Shown here: positions 1-10,392 of the stretch, piece by piece
How the letters are laid out: every line of letters begins with the position of its first letter
Numbering within the stretch: the first letter of the stretch is position 1
Source of the DNA: a virus
DNA: 64,000 bases
Reading direction: 5' to 3' (one strand)
Virus record (IMG/VR): IMGVR_UViG_3300020470_006081
Coordinates: 1 to 64,000 of that record
Made by a program: the position numbers and the translations under genes
The notes under the pieces: model-generated
Database searches by the model: none
Told to the model about the DNA's origin: nothing
The model's input: the letters and a program-made list of their open reading frames with translations, nothing else

Positions 1-322
1 TAGAAAAAGTATTTTTTCTCCTGTGATATCTTGCAATAGGGTGCTGCCCACCTCTAATTTGTTTCCAAGAGGGGTGCTGATACGGACCGCTTCTATTTAA
101 GAGCAGGCTATTTAATTGGTTTGGATTGTTGGGATCTCCTTGGTTTTCTATCGCTGTATTATAATAAGCTGTTGAACTTAAAGATTCTGGTAATCCTAAC
201 GTGTTTGAAGAAGCTGATACTACATCTACTATAAGAGTATTAAGTCCTACAAAGTCAACATTAATATTATCAGAGCCAGTCAAACTAGCGCTTAAAAAAT
301 TTATTGATCCACTTAAAGCCAT
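1..322 (-). CDS. Partial tail/structural protein (N-terminal part)
   Basis: The open frame begins with ATG at 320-322, preceded by the ribosome site AGAGGA, and runs off the left edge after about 107 residues with no stop. The visible part ends with a segment containing SGPYQHPSWKQIRGGQHP. From memory, this S-W-K-Q-x-R motif recurs in long fibre or tail proteins of marine phages that carry a GPY-x-SWKQ segment. It is the last visible gene of the leftward baseplate block and follows the 1950-aa LamG protein, which supports a structural tail role. Exact function is not recognised. Confidence 0.65.
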   Translation of the reverse strand, partial: MALSGSINFLSASLTGSDNINVDFVGLNTLIVDVVSASSNTLGLPESLSSTAYYNTAIENQGDPNNPNQLNSLLLNRSGPYQHPSWKQIRGGQHPIARYHRRKNTFS

Positions 323-363
323 TTTTTCCTCTTGTTTATCCTATCATATAATTAGATCATTTT

Positions 364-3300
364 TTAAATAATTGACCCTGTTATCCATCTTGTTTGTTGA
401 TCTGTTCTTGGTATCATATGTGAAATAAAACCGTTATCATGTAAAGAAGCTGTAACAATAATAGCTTCCTCAAGAGTTGATTGATCACCAGTAAATTCTA
501 TTCTTTCAACATTATTTCTATGATACTTATGTTTTGATGCATCACCAGTAAGCTGATAATCTGCGCTGTGTATTGATCCTACAGCCTCTGACCCATAAAC
601 TCTAGAATTAGTAGAATTGTGTGTGCTAACACCATATAAGCCTTGATGTGCTTGAAGCTGTGAGTTATAAACTGTTCTTGCAGATAAGTTTTTAAACGTT
701 GTTACATTATAAACAGAGTAAGTTTCGTGCGCAGGGTCTAAAAACCCACGAGATGTTGTTTCAAAGCCAGGTGTACTAAACCTGCTCATTATTCTAGTTT
801 TATTTTTGGCGGTGCCAGAAACATATGTTCTGTCTGGTAATGTATAATCACTATAATGGAAGGTTGTCCTCTCTTCTAACACACCTGCTCTTGAAAGAGA
901 TCCAGTTGTCAAATTCAAAAGATCTTCTATTTTCATTATGTGTAATCTTTCAGAAGATGTAACATGTATTTGATCTGAGTTTTTAACAAAAAACGGATCA
1001 TTTGCCTCTGGACTAGTGGTATTAACGTATTCGTATCTATTGAGATAATTTCCTGCTACAGTTGGATTAATATCTGGTGTTGTGGGAGAATTACCAGTCA
1101 TGTGTATGTTACGAATATTGACTGGGCGCTTAGCATACGATTGACGAGTGAATATAGCAGTCGGTCTGTTAAAATGATCATCAAAAGTCGGGTGGAGAAG
1201 TTTGAATGAGTTCTGCCTTGTGCCAAAACCTGCACTTTCTTTCCAAATTTTAACCAAATCAATGGCGCAGTCACCTAAATGCGTAATCCCAGCAGTATAT
1301 AAAAATCTTATATAAAACCTTCTGCCAAGCCAACTCTTTAAGCCACCGCCGTAAGTTCCTCTTGTGTCCAGATATGCTATAGACCAATTGGTGCCAGCAG
1401 TAATGTGTTGCTGACCAGACAAGATTTTTGCGCCAGAAACTGCTGAAGTGGTGCTTCCAAGACTACCCCATCGAACTTCTAAATCTTCGACTGCAAAATC
1501 AAAATCAGGGCTCTCGCAAGCTTGTATTCTTAAATTACCTATGCCCAGGCCGTGCATGTGATAGCCAAATTGCATAATAATCCATGAATCATCACTCACG
1601 TCTAATAAATCAATTAATGGAGTTATTAAGCTGAAAGTCTGACCAACCTTGCTAGGCAAAACCTCACAATATGCATAAGGAGAATTTACGTCTGGAGTAG
1701 CACCATAGCCGCCGGCTGGGCCAGTGCCGGGTGATGGAGTAGGGCCTTTTAAAAACGTCCATTGGTTACTAGAATCAGTTCCATTTTTCCAGTATTCAGT
1801 TGGGTCAAGCTCGCTATTTGTTGAACCAATTGGAGGATTTAGTATCGATACATCTTTTGATCGAATAGTTGTTGCATTTGAAAAGCTTTCTTCTATTATT
1901 ACCTCATCAGATGATAAATTTAAAAATTCTTGTAAATGCCAACCTTCAGGTCTTGTATAAACAGTATCAGATCCTTGATTTAATTTAATATGTCTGTGTT
2001 GCATGCCACCAACATGCTGATCAGTAAATGGCCCTTGCATGGGAATTTCTAAATCGTTTCCATATTTATCATCGTGTGCGTTTGTAAAATCAACATTAAA
2101 CTGATCAGAATATAAACCTTGGTATCCAGTATTAACAGACGAGGAGTAAGCACTAAAAGGAAGTAGTAAGCTAGCTTTGCCATCTGTTGGTAACTTATCG
2201 TTTGCGCCTGAACCATCGTATTTTGAATCTATTGTTTCACCGGCAGTCATAGTTAATGCACGAAGCTTGAGCCTTTTTTTGTTTATTTCATCTGGCTTGA
2301 ATTTATCCTCACAATATTCCCTCTCTTCGTTGTCCATGTCAATATAAATAAAGTCATCATCGCTGGCCCATTTTATAATATTTTTATAAACATCATGCCT
2401 ATTTTCTTGTTGTGAGTTCGATCCGCCCTTAAGTTTTAAAGAGCGGCCTACAACTAAATCAATAGGACGTCTTAAGCTTCTGTTTGGGTAATAACTTTCA
2501 GAATAAACAACCCCATCTGACGTTATGAGGCCAGCGGTGGAACTTGAAACTTCAGTGACTGCTGCCTTTAAAATTATTTCCTTGTTTGAATCAATGTTTG
2601 AATTTCCAGAAGATAATACAACATCTCTTTCTGCTCTTTCTTTCCACCACAAACAATTTGTATTTTGATTTGTATTTTGCTCTGGGTTAACAGGTGCGTG
2701 TCCAACCCTCCAATTATATTTTAGTTCTTCAATTGCATGCATTGTTGAAACAGGCTCAGGTATACTACTTTCCATTGTTGGAAATTTTGTTAGATATTTG
2801 TTTCTTTCTAAAACATGACTCTCGACCATATTTCTTAAAAGCTCTACAGTATTAGCTGAAGCAGGTATTAATTGACCAATCATAATTGTGATTGCATCGT
2901 CGACCCATTTAAAATATTCAATAAACTTTTCTAAATCTGGCTCATTTTCAACTCTTTCAAAAAACATTTGTCTAAGTTTTTGCATGCGCTTATAATCTAA
3001 ACGATAGCGGTTAACAGGCTGACCAACCAAGTTATTAAAATCAACAATAGTAGCAAAATATTTTAACATCTCTTCAGATATTATTTGATACATGCTTTTT
3101 TCTACTGAAAGAAGATGCTGAACATATGTTGTATCTCTGGTAAAAACAAAATCATCTTGTTTATCTAAGATTTTAACCATGTCGTCGCTATTGACGACTT
3201 CTGGAAGTTTTTGTTTTGCAGTTTGAACATATTCAACATCAACAGCTTGATCAGTATATCCACTAGTTGTAGTAAAAAAATCACCTCTGGCAGGATAGTT

Positions 3301-6216
3301 TCTTTTGCTTACATCACTGAACCAGCCATACCTTTTATTATTAACATCGTCTAAAGAGCCAGAAGCAACATCGGCAATAAAAATCTGCCCATTAGTGTTC
3401 GAGCCTGTAACATTATCCAGAGACCAATGAAATAATAAAGTGTCAATCTGTGGGATAGAAAATTTAAAAAGTTGATCATTGCTAAATGCAACGTTAGAAT
3501 TTCTGTAAGGATTTAAAGTACCAAAACTACTTGCATCACGAGCGTGTGCACGAATTGTTTCATCGTCTAAATAGCTATACCACATTCTAGTTGATGATAC
3601 TTTTACATCAGAGTATAAAGTCGGCTCTCCAATAAAATCATTTCTTGCAGCGCCAACAAAAACTCTTTTGTTGCTGGCAAAAAACTTAGCAGCATTAGCT
3701 AAACTCATGGTGCCAGAAACAACAAATTCGTTTTGAAGAATGTTTGATAAATAATTTACACCGTAAAACTCATAAGTGTAAGCTGAACTAGGATCAAGCA
3801 ACGTATCATCAACAAAATCAGCTAGAGGATATTTTGTTGGCCTAAGTCTAAAAGCTAATGTCCATTTTTCATTATCATATGTACCTGTGTAAGTGTCATC
3901 ACTAAACAAATCAGATATAACATTGCCAGACCCAGAGGTTATAAGGCCAAACTTAACATTTCTTTTGTCATTATCAGGCTTGGTAGCAACAATATTGAAA
4001 TTTATTTTGTCGTCTGCAGCAAATGATAAGTCTGTATTGGAAGCTACAACAGCGTGCATTCCCATAATTGAAGAGGTGGTATGCTGAAACATAGAATAAT
4101 TTTTATCATCTTTTATTTCGCGCTTTGGAAAGAATACCTCTGTTTCAATCGTCATTGAGGCACCTGACATGTGAATTTCATTTATTGCCGGTACGTATGA
4201 AAGCGAATTAGAGTTTGTTGAATCATAATATTGATAAGCGTTTGCAGAAAAAGAATTGGTGTATAGACCAGTTGCGTCAAATCTGGTCTCTAAATCATCA
4301 AAATCTAAATATTTTTTGCGAACTGCAGTATTTGTAAAATTATTTTTAAATTCATATGTGTCGTTATTAGCATAAATGTTTAATTTTATAAGCTCCTCAT
4401 CTATGCCATAACATCTTAAGAAGTTTCTTAGTGACTTATATGTACCCTTAGATTTCTGTATATAAACAAGATTATTGTAAATGTTTTGATAAATAATATT
4501 TTTTATTTCATACAGCTTTTTTTCGAATAAAAGCTTCTCATCTCTTTCAAGATATTTTGCTAAAGCAGAAGCATGCGCAAAAAGCTCCGGAGCGTCGTAA
4601 CCGCGAGAAGATAAAAGCCTATCAGCAAAAGGTAGTGGCTTTTCATAGTTATTATCATCAGGATAATTAATGTCTTTTAATCTAGGCAGCTTCTGTATTT
4701 GAAGATAGATATCATCAAAAAAGTTAGCAATTATTTGAGTTAAATATTTTAAATGCTTAGATTGCCCTTCGTCCTCTTCAGCAATCCATCCCGGCAATGA
4801 CCGGTATATTGAAAAACTATTTTGATGATCATGGAAAGATCCACTAAGTTTCTTGTTTGTTAAAAGCGCTGATACTTGTGGATGACCAGAATAAATAATT
4901 GGATCTTTGAATTCCTTAGTTGCGTGACCCGATTGAACCATTGCTGACTGAATATTTCTTGTTTCAGAAGAATTATAGTTTACAAACTGACCATTTGAAA
5001 TTCTTCCAGAGTAATCTAATATAATAGAATCATCTGTTCTGTTTTCAGTAATCCCTTCATTAAATTTGTAATATACACCTAGATCTACAAAATTTGCTAT
5101 ATCATCATATTTTTCATTATCAGTGTTAGTGCCGCCGCCTACTTGATCGCGCCAATATCTTCCTATTTGCTGGCCGTCTCTTTCTGTTTTCCAATATCTA
5201 AACTCATCAAATGAGGTTGCCACTACATTTCCCCATCCCAAGGTAGCATCAGAGGTGCCTATGGGCCCTGCAAGAGACCCAATCGAGGCAATCATAGTCC
5301 CATCCATTGCATTGATGCTGGCTATAGACAAAGAAGAGGCGTGCTGGCCATCAACATAAAGATTGGCTATGTTATCTTTGGCTGTAATTGCATAATGATG
5401 CCACTTGCTATCCGCAATATCAGTCAAGCCGGTTTCAAAAGAGCTATTTATAGAAGTAGTTGAGCCAGATTGTATAGTTATATACAGATTATTTTTAGTT
5501 GCCGTGCTATTTCCATTGATGTATAGATGAAATGTACCATAATTACCAGCACCTGAAGAGCCAGATATGGTATTATGAAAAATAAATTCATCTTTATTGC
5601 CGCCTACCCAAGAATTCTTTTTCATCCAAAATTCAGTTGTTACACCTTTTGAAAGATCAAACTCAAGATTGTTTGTTCTTTGACTAGCGGTATGGTAGAT
5701 GTTAGCTTTAGACACTCCTTTTTTTGATGGCCCTGCAAAGAAGTCACTTTTAAAATCTCCGCCTGGATCAGGATGAGGTCCGCCTTTTATAAAAATATAT
5801 TGTGGATTGCTACTGTTAAAAATTGTTGCTACACCTGAATCTGCAGTAGAGGTGTATGTATTTGAGCCACTGTTTATTGTAACAAAGCCATTTGTTCTAG
5901 GATATTCATGTTCAAAAATAAATAAATCTAAATAATTACTGCTGTTTTCCCATTCTATTTTCTCAGCCCTAGATCCATCATAAGGATAAGTTTCATAGAT
6001 TCTTTTTATAGATGACTCATAATATTCTTCAGCTAAACCAAAACGTGCAAAATTAGAAGCTGTACTAAAATCAACATCAGGTATAAATCTAGCTTGTTTT
6101 TCTGCGTATGAATCAATATAACGATATGATTCTAAATCTTCTCTAATAGCATCGCGGCTTTTATTTTTCAAAAATTTTAGAGAATAGCCTTTATCGAATA
6201 GATCTTTAACGCCCAT
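364..6216 (-). CDS. Large virion structural protein with LamG-like jelly-roll domain
   Basis: 1950 residues. The N-terminal 110 residues are charged and contain a FIPDVDF...NFARFG segment, reminiscent of marine myovirus baseplate-associated proteins. Residues about 186-345 look like a LamG/concanavalin-A-like domain: TTEFWMKK, KWHHYAITAKD (271-281), NLYVDG (285-290) and SFDEFRYWK (335-343). The domain usually binds glycans or acts as a jelly-roll building block. Around residues 1030-1190 a helical, charged stretch (FVFTRDTTYVQHLLSVEKS onward) suggests an assembly region. No signal peptide or membrane segment is seen. It lies directly downstream of the gp6-like and DNRLRE-like genes, where T4 carries baseplate wedge and fibre-attachment genes, so peripheral baseplate or host-binding protein is the best inference. 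Confidence 0.75.
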   Translation of the reverse strand: MGVKDLFDKGYSLKFLKNKSRDAIREDLESYRYIDSYAEKQARFIPDVDFSTASNFARFGLAEEYYESSIKRIYETYPYDGSRAEKIEWENSSNYLDLFIFEHEYPRTNGFVTINSGSNTYTSTADSGVATIFNSSNPQYIFIKGGPHPDPGGDFKSDFFAGPSKKGVSKANIYHTASQRTNNLEFDLSKGVTTEFWMKKNSWVGGNKDEFIFHNTISGSSGAGNYGTFHLYINGNSTATKNNLYITIQSGSTTSINSSFETGLTDIADSKWHHYAITAKDNIANLYVDGQHASSLSIASINAMDGTMIASIGSLAGPIGTSDATLGWGNVVATSFDEFRYWKTERDGQQIGRYWRDQVGGGTNTDNEKYDDIANFVDLGVYYKFNEGITENRTDDSIILDYSGRISNGQFVNYNSSETRNIQSAMVQSGHATKEFKDPIIYSGHPQVSALLTNKKLSGSFHDHQNSFSIYRSLPGWIAEEDEGQSKHLKYLTQIIANFFDDIYLQIQKLPRLKDINYPDDNNYEKPLPFADRLLSSRGYDAPELFAHASALAKYLERDEKLLFEKKLYEIKNIIYQNIYNNLVYIQKSKGTYKSLRNFLRCYGIDEELIKLNIYANNDTYEFKNNFTNTAVRKKYLDFDDLETRFDATGLYTNSFSANAYQYYDSTNSNSLSYVPAINEIHMSGASMTIETEVFFPKREIKDDKNYSMFQHTTSSIMGMHAVVASNTDLSFAADDKINFNIVATKPDNDKRNVKFGLITSGSGNVISDLFSDDTYTGTYDNEKWTLAFRLRPTKYPLADFVDDTLLDPSSAYTYEFYGVNYLSNILQNEFVVSGTMSLANAAKFFASNKRVFVGAARNDFIGEPTLYSDVKVSSTRMWYSYLDDETIRAHARDASSFGTLNPYRNSNVAFSNDQLFKFSIPQIDTLLFHWSLDNVTGSNTNGQIFIADVASGSLDDVNNKRYGWFSDVSKRNYPARGDFFTTTSGYTDQAVDVEYVQTAKQKLPEVVNSDDMVKILDKQDDFVFTRDTTYVQHLLSVEKSMYQIISEEMLKYFATIVDFNNLVGQPVNRYRLDYKRMQKLRQMFFERVENEPDLEKFIEYFKWVDDAITIMIGQLIPASANTVELLRNMVESHVLERNKYLTKFPTMESSIPEPVSTMHAIEELKYNWRVGHAPVNPEQNTNQNTNCLWWKERAERDVVLSSGNSNIDSNKEIILKAAVTEVSSSTAGLITSDGVVYSESYYPNRSLRRPIDLVVGRSLKLKGGSNSQQENRHDVYKNIIKWASDDDFIYIDMDNEEREYCEDKFKPDEINKKRLKLRALTMTAGETIDSKYDGSGANDKLPTDGKASLLLPFSAYSSSVNTGYQGLYSDQFNVDFTNAHDDKYGNDLEIPMQGPFTDQHVGGMQHRHIKLNQGSDTVYTRPEGWHLQEFLNLSSDEVIIEESFSNATTIRSKDVSILNPPIGSTNSELDPTEYWKNGTDSSNQWTFLKGPTPSPGTGPAGGYGATPDVNSPYAYCEVLPSKVGQTFSLITPLIDLLDVSDDSWIIMQFGYHMHGLGIGNLRIQACESPDFDFAVEDLEVRWGSLGSTTSAVSGAKILSGQQHITAGTNWSIAYLDTRGTYGGGLKSWLGRRFYIRFLYTAGITHLGDCAIDLVKIWKESAGFGTRQNSFKLLHPTFDDHFNRPTAIFTRQSYAKRPVNIRNIHMTGNSPTTPDINPTVAGNYLNRYEYVNTTSPEANDPFFVKNSDQIHVTSSERLHIMKIEDLLNLTTGSLSRAGVLEERTTFHYSDYTLPDRTYVSGTAKNKTRIMSRFSTPGFETTSRGFLDPAHETYSVYNVTTFKNLSARTVYNSQLQAHQGLYGVSTHNSTNSRVYGSEAVGSIHSADYQLTGDASKHKYHRNNVERIEFTGDQSTLEEAIIVTASLHDNGFISHMIPRTDQQTRWITGSII

Positions 6217-6237
6217 AAAAAATGCCCAACTATATTA

Positions 6238-8184
6238 TTAATTATTCTCAACTCTAAATTTGTGCACCTCTTCTTGTTCTCTCCAGCCATCAGAAGAATG
6301 ATAAGCAAATTTAACACCGTACATGTAGCCAGGCTCCAACAAGGACATGTCTAAATCAAAATAACTACCTGAATTATCATATGATAAGTATGTATGGTAC
6401 ACAGCACTTCCAGTAGAATGCTCAATTACGCATCTTTCATCAATCATTCGTAAAACTTTAAAAGAAGCGCTATGTATAATTGTGTTCTCTATATCAGAAG
6501 TAGCCACGTTATATATTGTTGGACTGGAATTTCTGTCCCTAGTAAATACTCTAAATCTTGCCTGCTCTTCTTTGGAGTAGCTTTGTTTTAAATTAGTTAT
6601 TTTAGTAGTATAATTTGGATAAGCATTCCATCCTGATGAATATAATGTTTTTGGTTTTATGCTGCCAGTTGAATACAATATTGTCTCACCTTGACCATTG
6701 TGCCATACATCATATATGGTTTTTAAACTATCAGAGCCAGTAAAAGCAAATGAGGCTGAATATATACCTGTTGATACATGGCCACCAGTAACATGATAAT
6801 ATGTTCCACCTGCTAAAACGTCACCACCTGGACTTAATTGTAATTTGGGGCCAGAAGGCTTGCTGTCGTCAGCTGACCCTGAATAAATACTTAAATATAT
6901 TTTTCCGCTGTTGCCAATACCATTTGTACCAGGTATATCTCTTAATTGCCCTCTAACATAATTGTATAGATAAACTGTGTTTAGGTTTTCTTGAGCTGGA
7001 GCTAAAGAGGAGCTATAGTAAAAATTTCCGCGGTCATCTGATATTCTTGAATCCCATCTTGCCTCAAGAGCAGGCTTTTTAAAGAAAAACTCACTTGATC
7101 TAGAGAAAAATCTTTTTGTATAAAAACTTTTTTTAGAGCCGCCAGTATTAATAGCACCAAATATATCAGAAGATGTTGTATATGCTTCATATTCAGGTGA
7201 TAAAAATATTCCAAAACCATAATTTTGTTTATTACCAGCGATCCATTCTTCAACTGCTTCTGTAACATCTAGAAGCATATCTTCTCCACCACTATTAAAA
7301 GTATACGTATATTTTGGCATTGTTACACTGGAAACGTAAGATCCAGAAAAATAATCGCCGCCAGCGCTGACCCATTGGCCTGTGCCACCTGAAAAACCAG
7401 TCGAAGAAAGGTGTGTTACTCCACTAACATCAATATACGTATTACCACCCAGGCCAGTAGCGTCTTGCGTAAGAGCTAAAGTCATTTGTGAGTCAGAATC
7501 TCCAGCAGCGGTCACAGTTCCAGCAGTTATGCCTAAAGCCGAGACATTATTTATAGCAGTCTTAATTGAATCGATCGCTTGAGTAGTGTTTGAGTCTCCA
7601 GTAAAACCAATAGTTCCGGCTGAGTTAATTGAACCATCAAAATCAAAAGTAAATGTTTGTGAAACACCAGATGCATCTGTGAGCACAAAAGTTTGTGCGT
7701 CCATAGAAGCCAGATTGGCCCCACCTTGTAACACCAGAGTTGCTGTAGCAGCAGTAAAAGTACTGCCAGCGTTCACCCAGTTAGACCCCTCTATACCATC
7801 TTTTGTCTCGTCGGTGTAACTTTCCATATCTAGGCCATAGCCTTCTTGCCAACTCGCGGAAACAGCTTGTACAGATACATTAAAGTTTTTTGGAAGTTGC
7901 TCAGAGTGTCTAGCATTAAAAAGTCTTAAATAAAAATTAGCGCTACCTGAAGCTGGGATTTTTCCTGCCGCTCTATCTGTTGAAATAGAGTCAATGGGAA
8001 ATTGTACTAAAACACGAGATAACTCTGCTGAAGAAGTTGTTTGTTGCCCATAAATTGAAAAAACCTCTAATATATCAGACGCGCCCATATTAGATCCAGT
8101 TGCCCGACTAGACAAATTATTTTCTACACCAAACGCATTAGTAATGGTGTTATCTTTTGTGGCAATGTATTTTTTTATTCCCAT
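6238..8184 (-). CDS. Virion structural protein, DNRLRE-like with inserted beta domain
   Basis: 648 residues, starting with ATG that overlaps the gp6-like stop by one base. Residues 1-140 resemble the extracellular DNRLRE/carbohydrate-binding type of beta-sandwich: an ATKDNTITNAF start, a later ELSRVLVQFPIDSI strand and an NFYLRLFNARHSE strand. Residues about 143-290 look like a separate inserted beta domain rich in T, G, A and S (QTFVLTDASGVSQTFTFDF, then AIDSIKTAINNV), of a kind repeatedly seen in phage tail proteins. The scaffold resumes at VTMPKYTYTF and continues to the C-terminus. The DNA of the insert (about 7320-7760) is visibly less AT-rich than its flanks. Position after gp6 suggests a baseplate wedge or periphery protein. 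Confidence 0.7.
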   Translation of the reverse strand: MGIKKYIATKDNTITNAFGVENNLSSRATGSNMGASDILEVFSIYGQQTTSSAELSRVLVQFPIDSISTDRAAGKIPASGSANFYLRLFNARHSEQLPKNFNVSVQAVSASWQEGYGLDMESYTDETKDGIEGSNWVNAGSTFTAATATLVLQGGANLASMDAQTFVLTDASGVSQTFTFDFDGSINSAGTIGFTGDSNTTQAIDSIKTAINNVSALGITAGTVTAAGDSDSQMTLALTQDATGLGGNTYIDVSGVTHLSSTGFSGGTGQWVSAGGDYFSGSYVSSVTMPKYTYTFNSGGEDMLLDVTEAVEEWIAGNKQNYGFGIFLSPEYEAYTTSSDIFGAINTGGSKKSFYTKRFFSRSSEFFFKKPALEARWDSRISDDRGNFYYSSSLAPAQENLNTVYLYNYVRGQLRDIPGTNGIGNSGKIYLSIYSGSADDSKPSGPKLQLSPGGDVLAGGTYYHVTGGHVSTGIYSASFAFTGSDSLKTIYDVWHNGQGETILYSTGSIKPKTLYSSGWNAYPNYTTKITNLKQSYSKEEQARFRVFTRDRNSSPTIYNVATSDIENTIIHSASFKVLRMIDERCVIEHSTGSAVYHTYLSYDNSGSYFDLDMSLLEPGYMYGVKFAYHSSDGWREQEEVHKFRVENN

Positions 8185-9980
8185 TATTTGATAGTTCCTC
8201 TAATATCTGTGTTTGGAAATCTTAGCTCATATACAACATCTTGTGGTGCATATAAAATTCTGCCATCAGCTGATGTCCATTCTTTTATAGATAAAGTGTG
8301 ATCAGAATATAAACCGCCAGACTTATTTGTAATTTTAACATTTGTTACGTCAACAATCTCCTCTAAATTATTTAGAACATCATATATTTTAGTAATATAA
8401 ATTGGCTGGTTGATGTCCATTTTCTCTCTAAACATCCTCTGTAACTCTGTTATAGCGACATTTAAAGCTTCAAATTTATCTTGTGAATAATCAACAACAG
8501 CAGTAAAATCAATATTAATATTAATAACTTTAGGATCTAAAATATCTATTGTATCGTTTATCATTCGGTAATTGTTGAGCCAAACTTTAACATTGTTTTT
8601 AAGAACCTTACTACTAGTTGTAAGGAAACCATCAGAATTTTCTGATAATAAATACAAATTTAAATTTCTTTTAAAAGAATCATTATCTCTAAAAATTTTT
8701 GCCCTTTTCACCTGTCCAAATCTAGAGGGCATTCTATAGACCAAAGCCTCATAATCATCTGCTGTCACAGCTCTATTTTGTGAAGAAAAAACGTCATTAA
8801 CCCTTTGTTTAAGTTCTGCTACAGAAGGTAAACTTACATCACCATTTATTGGCTCTTCGTTGACAATTTCCAAGCTATCTCTTACAAAATCAATTTTTGT
8901 ATTATTTGTTGCAGAAGATCCAAAAACATAAATTGGATCTAAAATCGTAGTAAGTCCTCTGGTAGCAACGTTGACATTTTCTGAAGTATTCGATCGGTAT
9001 GTAACTCGTAAAGTTGTATTTGCAGGAGCGATTCCAAATTTATCAGCTTCAAGTAATTTTGAAGGGTCAAAAGACCGATCTTTTTCATAATCTCTGCCAT
9101 GAAGCTTTAAAACAACGTTTGAAGGATGGGAAAGATTATCGATTTTTAAAGATGATTCAGAGCCATATCCAAATTTCAACTGCATGCTTCCATTTTTGTT
9201 TATGGTTACAAATCTACGTGGAACTGATGTAGTAACAATTATATTAGGGACATGTTCACGTGTTGCAGAGTCTTTATTAACTACGCTTCTAAAAATAGTA
9301 TCTTGTGATAAATAATCAACCTCGAAATACTCATGACCCTCTGTATCTACAACTGAGACAATTTCTGTAATATTTGGATCTGCTAGAGTTAACGTTAAAA
9401 ATCTAGTAAAATCACCAACATTGAAATCTTCACGATTTTGTGTGCCTGATATTACTCGACCATACGCTTTGATAGCGTAAGAAGTAGGCTTACCGTCAGA
9501 ACTATTAGAGGTCGCAACAACTACTTCGTTATTAGAAGACTTAAAATCTACATCATCTATTAAAGTAAATACTTGCCCCCCATTTGAAGAAAAAGTACTA
9601 TTTTTTGCTAGTATCGGCAAGTAATCAGTATCTGGCCCTACGCCATTTGCCGCAGGAGGACATAAAACATATAAAGATATTACACCAGAAGAGTTAGCTC
9701 GTAATGGCTGTTTATAGCCAACTTGCTCTCCTAGTCTGAGAATATTTTCATATTCAATGGCAGTATCTAAAAAAGACTCGTTAGCTTGATAATCTAAATA
9801 GAAAGAAAGCATATCCCCAATGTAAGCTGTGGTGTCTAACATTAGCGAGCCAAATGAAGCTTCTGAAAAATCTTTGAATACATTTGGATAATATCTTTTT
9901 GTGTACTCTACTAAAGACTCTTTTATAGAATTAAATTCTCTATTTGTATATCTTATTAATTTTTTGTCTTTTTTAGCCAT
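8184..9980 (-). CDS. Baseplate wedge protein, gp6-like (baseplate J family)
   Basis: 598 residues against about 660 for T4 gp6. The N-terminus carries the family hallmark: a charged start, then FNSIKESLVEYTKRYYP, FSEASFGSLMLDTTAYIGDM and LSFYLDYQANESFLDTA. The C-terminal half contains a Baseplate_J-like fold region (SVAELKQRVNDVFSSQNRAV, TADDYEALVYRMPSRFGQV). In T4, gp6 dimers form the ring linking baseplate wedges and drive the hexagon-to-star change. The gene sits directly after the gp25-like gene, the conserved T4-type order 25-6, with two bases between them. The next gene starts on its last base, so translation is likely coupled. Confidence 0.92.
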   Translation of the reverse strand: MAKKDKKLIRYTNREFNSIKESLVEYTKRYYPNVFKDFSEASFGSLMLDTTAYIGDMLSFYLDYQANESFLDTAIEYENILRLGEQVGYKQPLRANSSGVISLYVLCPPAANGVGPDTDYLPILAKNSTFSSNGGQVFTLIDDVDFKSSNNEVVVATSNSSDGKPTSYAIKAYGRVISGTQNREDFNVGDFTRFLTLTLADPNITEIVSVVDTEGHEYFEVDYLSQDTIFRSVVNKDSATREHVPNIIVTTSVPRRFVTINKNGSMQLKFGYGSESSLKIDNLSHPSNVVLKLHGRDYEKDRSFDPSKLLEADKFGIAPANTTLRVTYRSNTSENVNVATRGLTTILDPIYVFGSSATNNTKIDFVRDSLEIVNEEPINGDVSLPSVAELKQRVNDVFSSQNRAVTADDYEALVYRMPSRFGQVKRAKIFRDNDSFKRNLNLYLLSENSDGFLTTSSKVLKNNVKVWLNNYRMINDTIDILDPKVININIDFTAVVDYSQDKFEALNVAITELQRMFREKMDINQPIYITKIYDVLNNLEEIVDVTNVKITNKSGGLYSDHTLSIKEWTSADGRILYAPQDVVYELRFPNTDIRGTIK

Positions 9981-9982
9981 TT

Positions 9983-10381
9983 TTAATTAATTTCCTCACT
10001 TTCCAACAAAAGAGATGCCTGTAAGCCTATACTTGGGACATCATATATAATTTTTATTGATATAACATTGGAATCTTCGTATACTGAGGGATCATAGTGG
10101 CCTGTGTCAAATTCAATAGAGCTTATCCTAATATAAGGTAAGTATTTATTTACTTGCTGCTCAATGCGTTGTCTAATTTGAGGCGCTGCATGAACACGAG
10201 GCTCAAAAAGATATCTTCTTAATCCTACACCAAAATCTGGGTTCATCATCCTCTCACCAGGAGATGTTAATAATAAATTTTTAAAATTTTGTTTTACTTC
10301 TTCTTTATAAGAGGTTATCTGAGAATAAACACCAAATTGTTCAGTTCTGTTAAGTGGCAATTCCGGTCCTATTCCATCCAT
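9983..10381 (-). CDS. Baseplate wedge protein, gp25-like
   Basis: 132 residues, the same length as T4 gp25. The W/gp25 family signature is present: NFKNLLLTSPGERMMNPDFG followed by VGLRRYLFEP, in which the glutamate-proline-arginine region forms the conserved core. Gp25 is a sheath-initiator and baseplate wedge component found in all contractile injection systems. It lies between the 3240-aa giant and gp6 in the same operon. Confidence is high because both sequence signature and gene order agree. Confidence 0.94.
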   Translation of the reverse strand: MDGIGPELPLNRTEQFGVYSQITSYKEEVKQNFKNLLLTSPGERMMNPDFGVGLRRYLFEPRVHAAPQIRQRIEQQVNKYLPYIRISSIEFDTGHYDPSVYEDSNVISIKIIYDVPSIGLQASLLLESEEIN

Positions 10382-10392
10382 AATTTTATCCT

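Noticed and set aside
7382-7819. Two plus-strand frames inside the 648-aa gene
   Set aside because: They lie in the less AT-rich inserted domain, where antisense open frames arise by composition; no protein features are seen.
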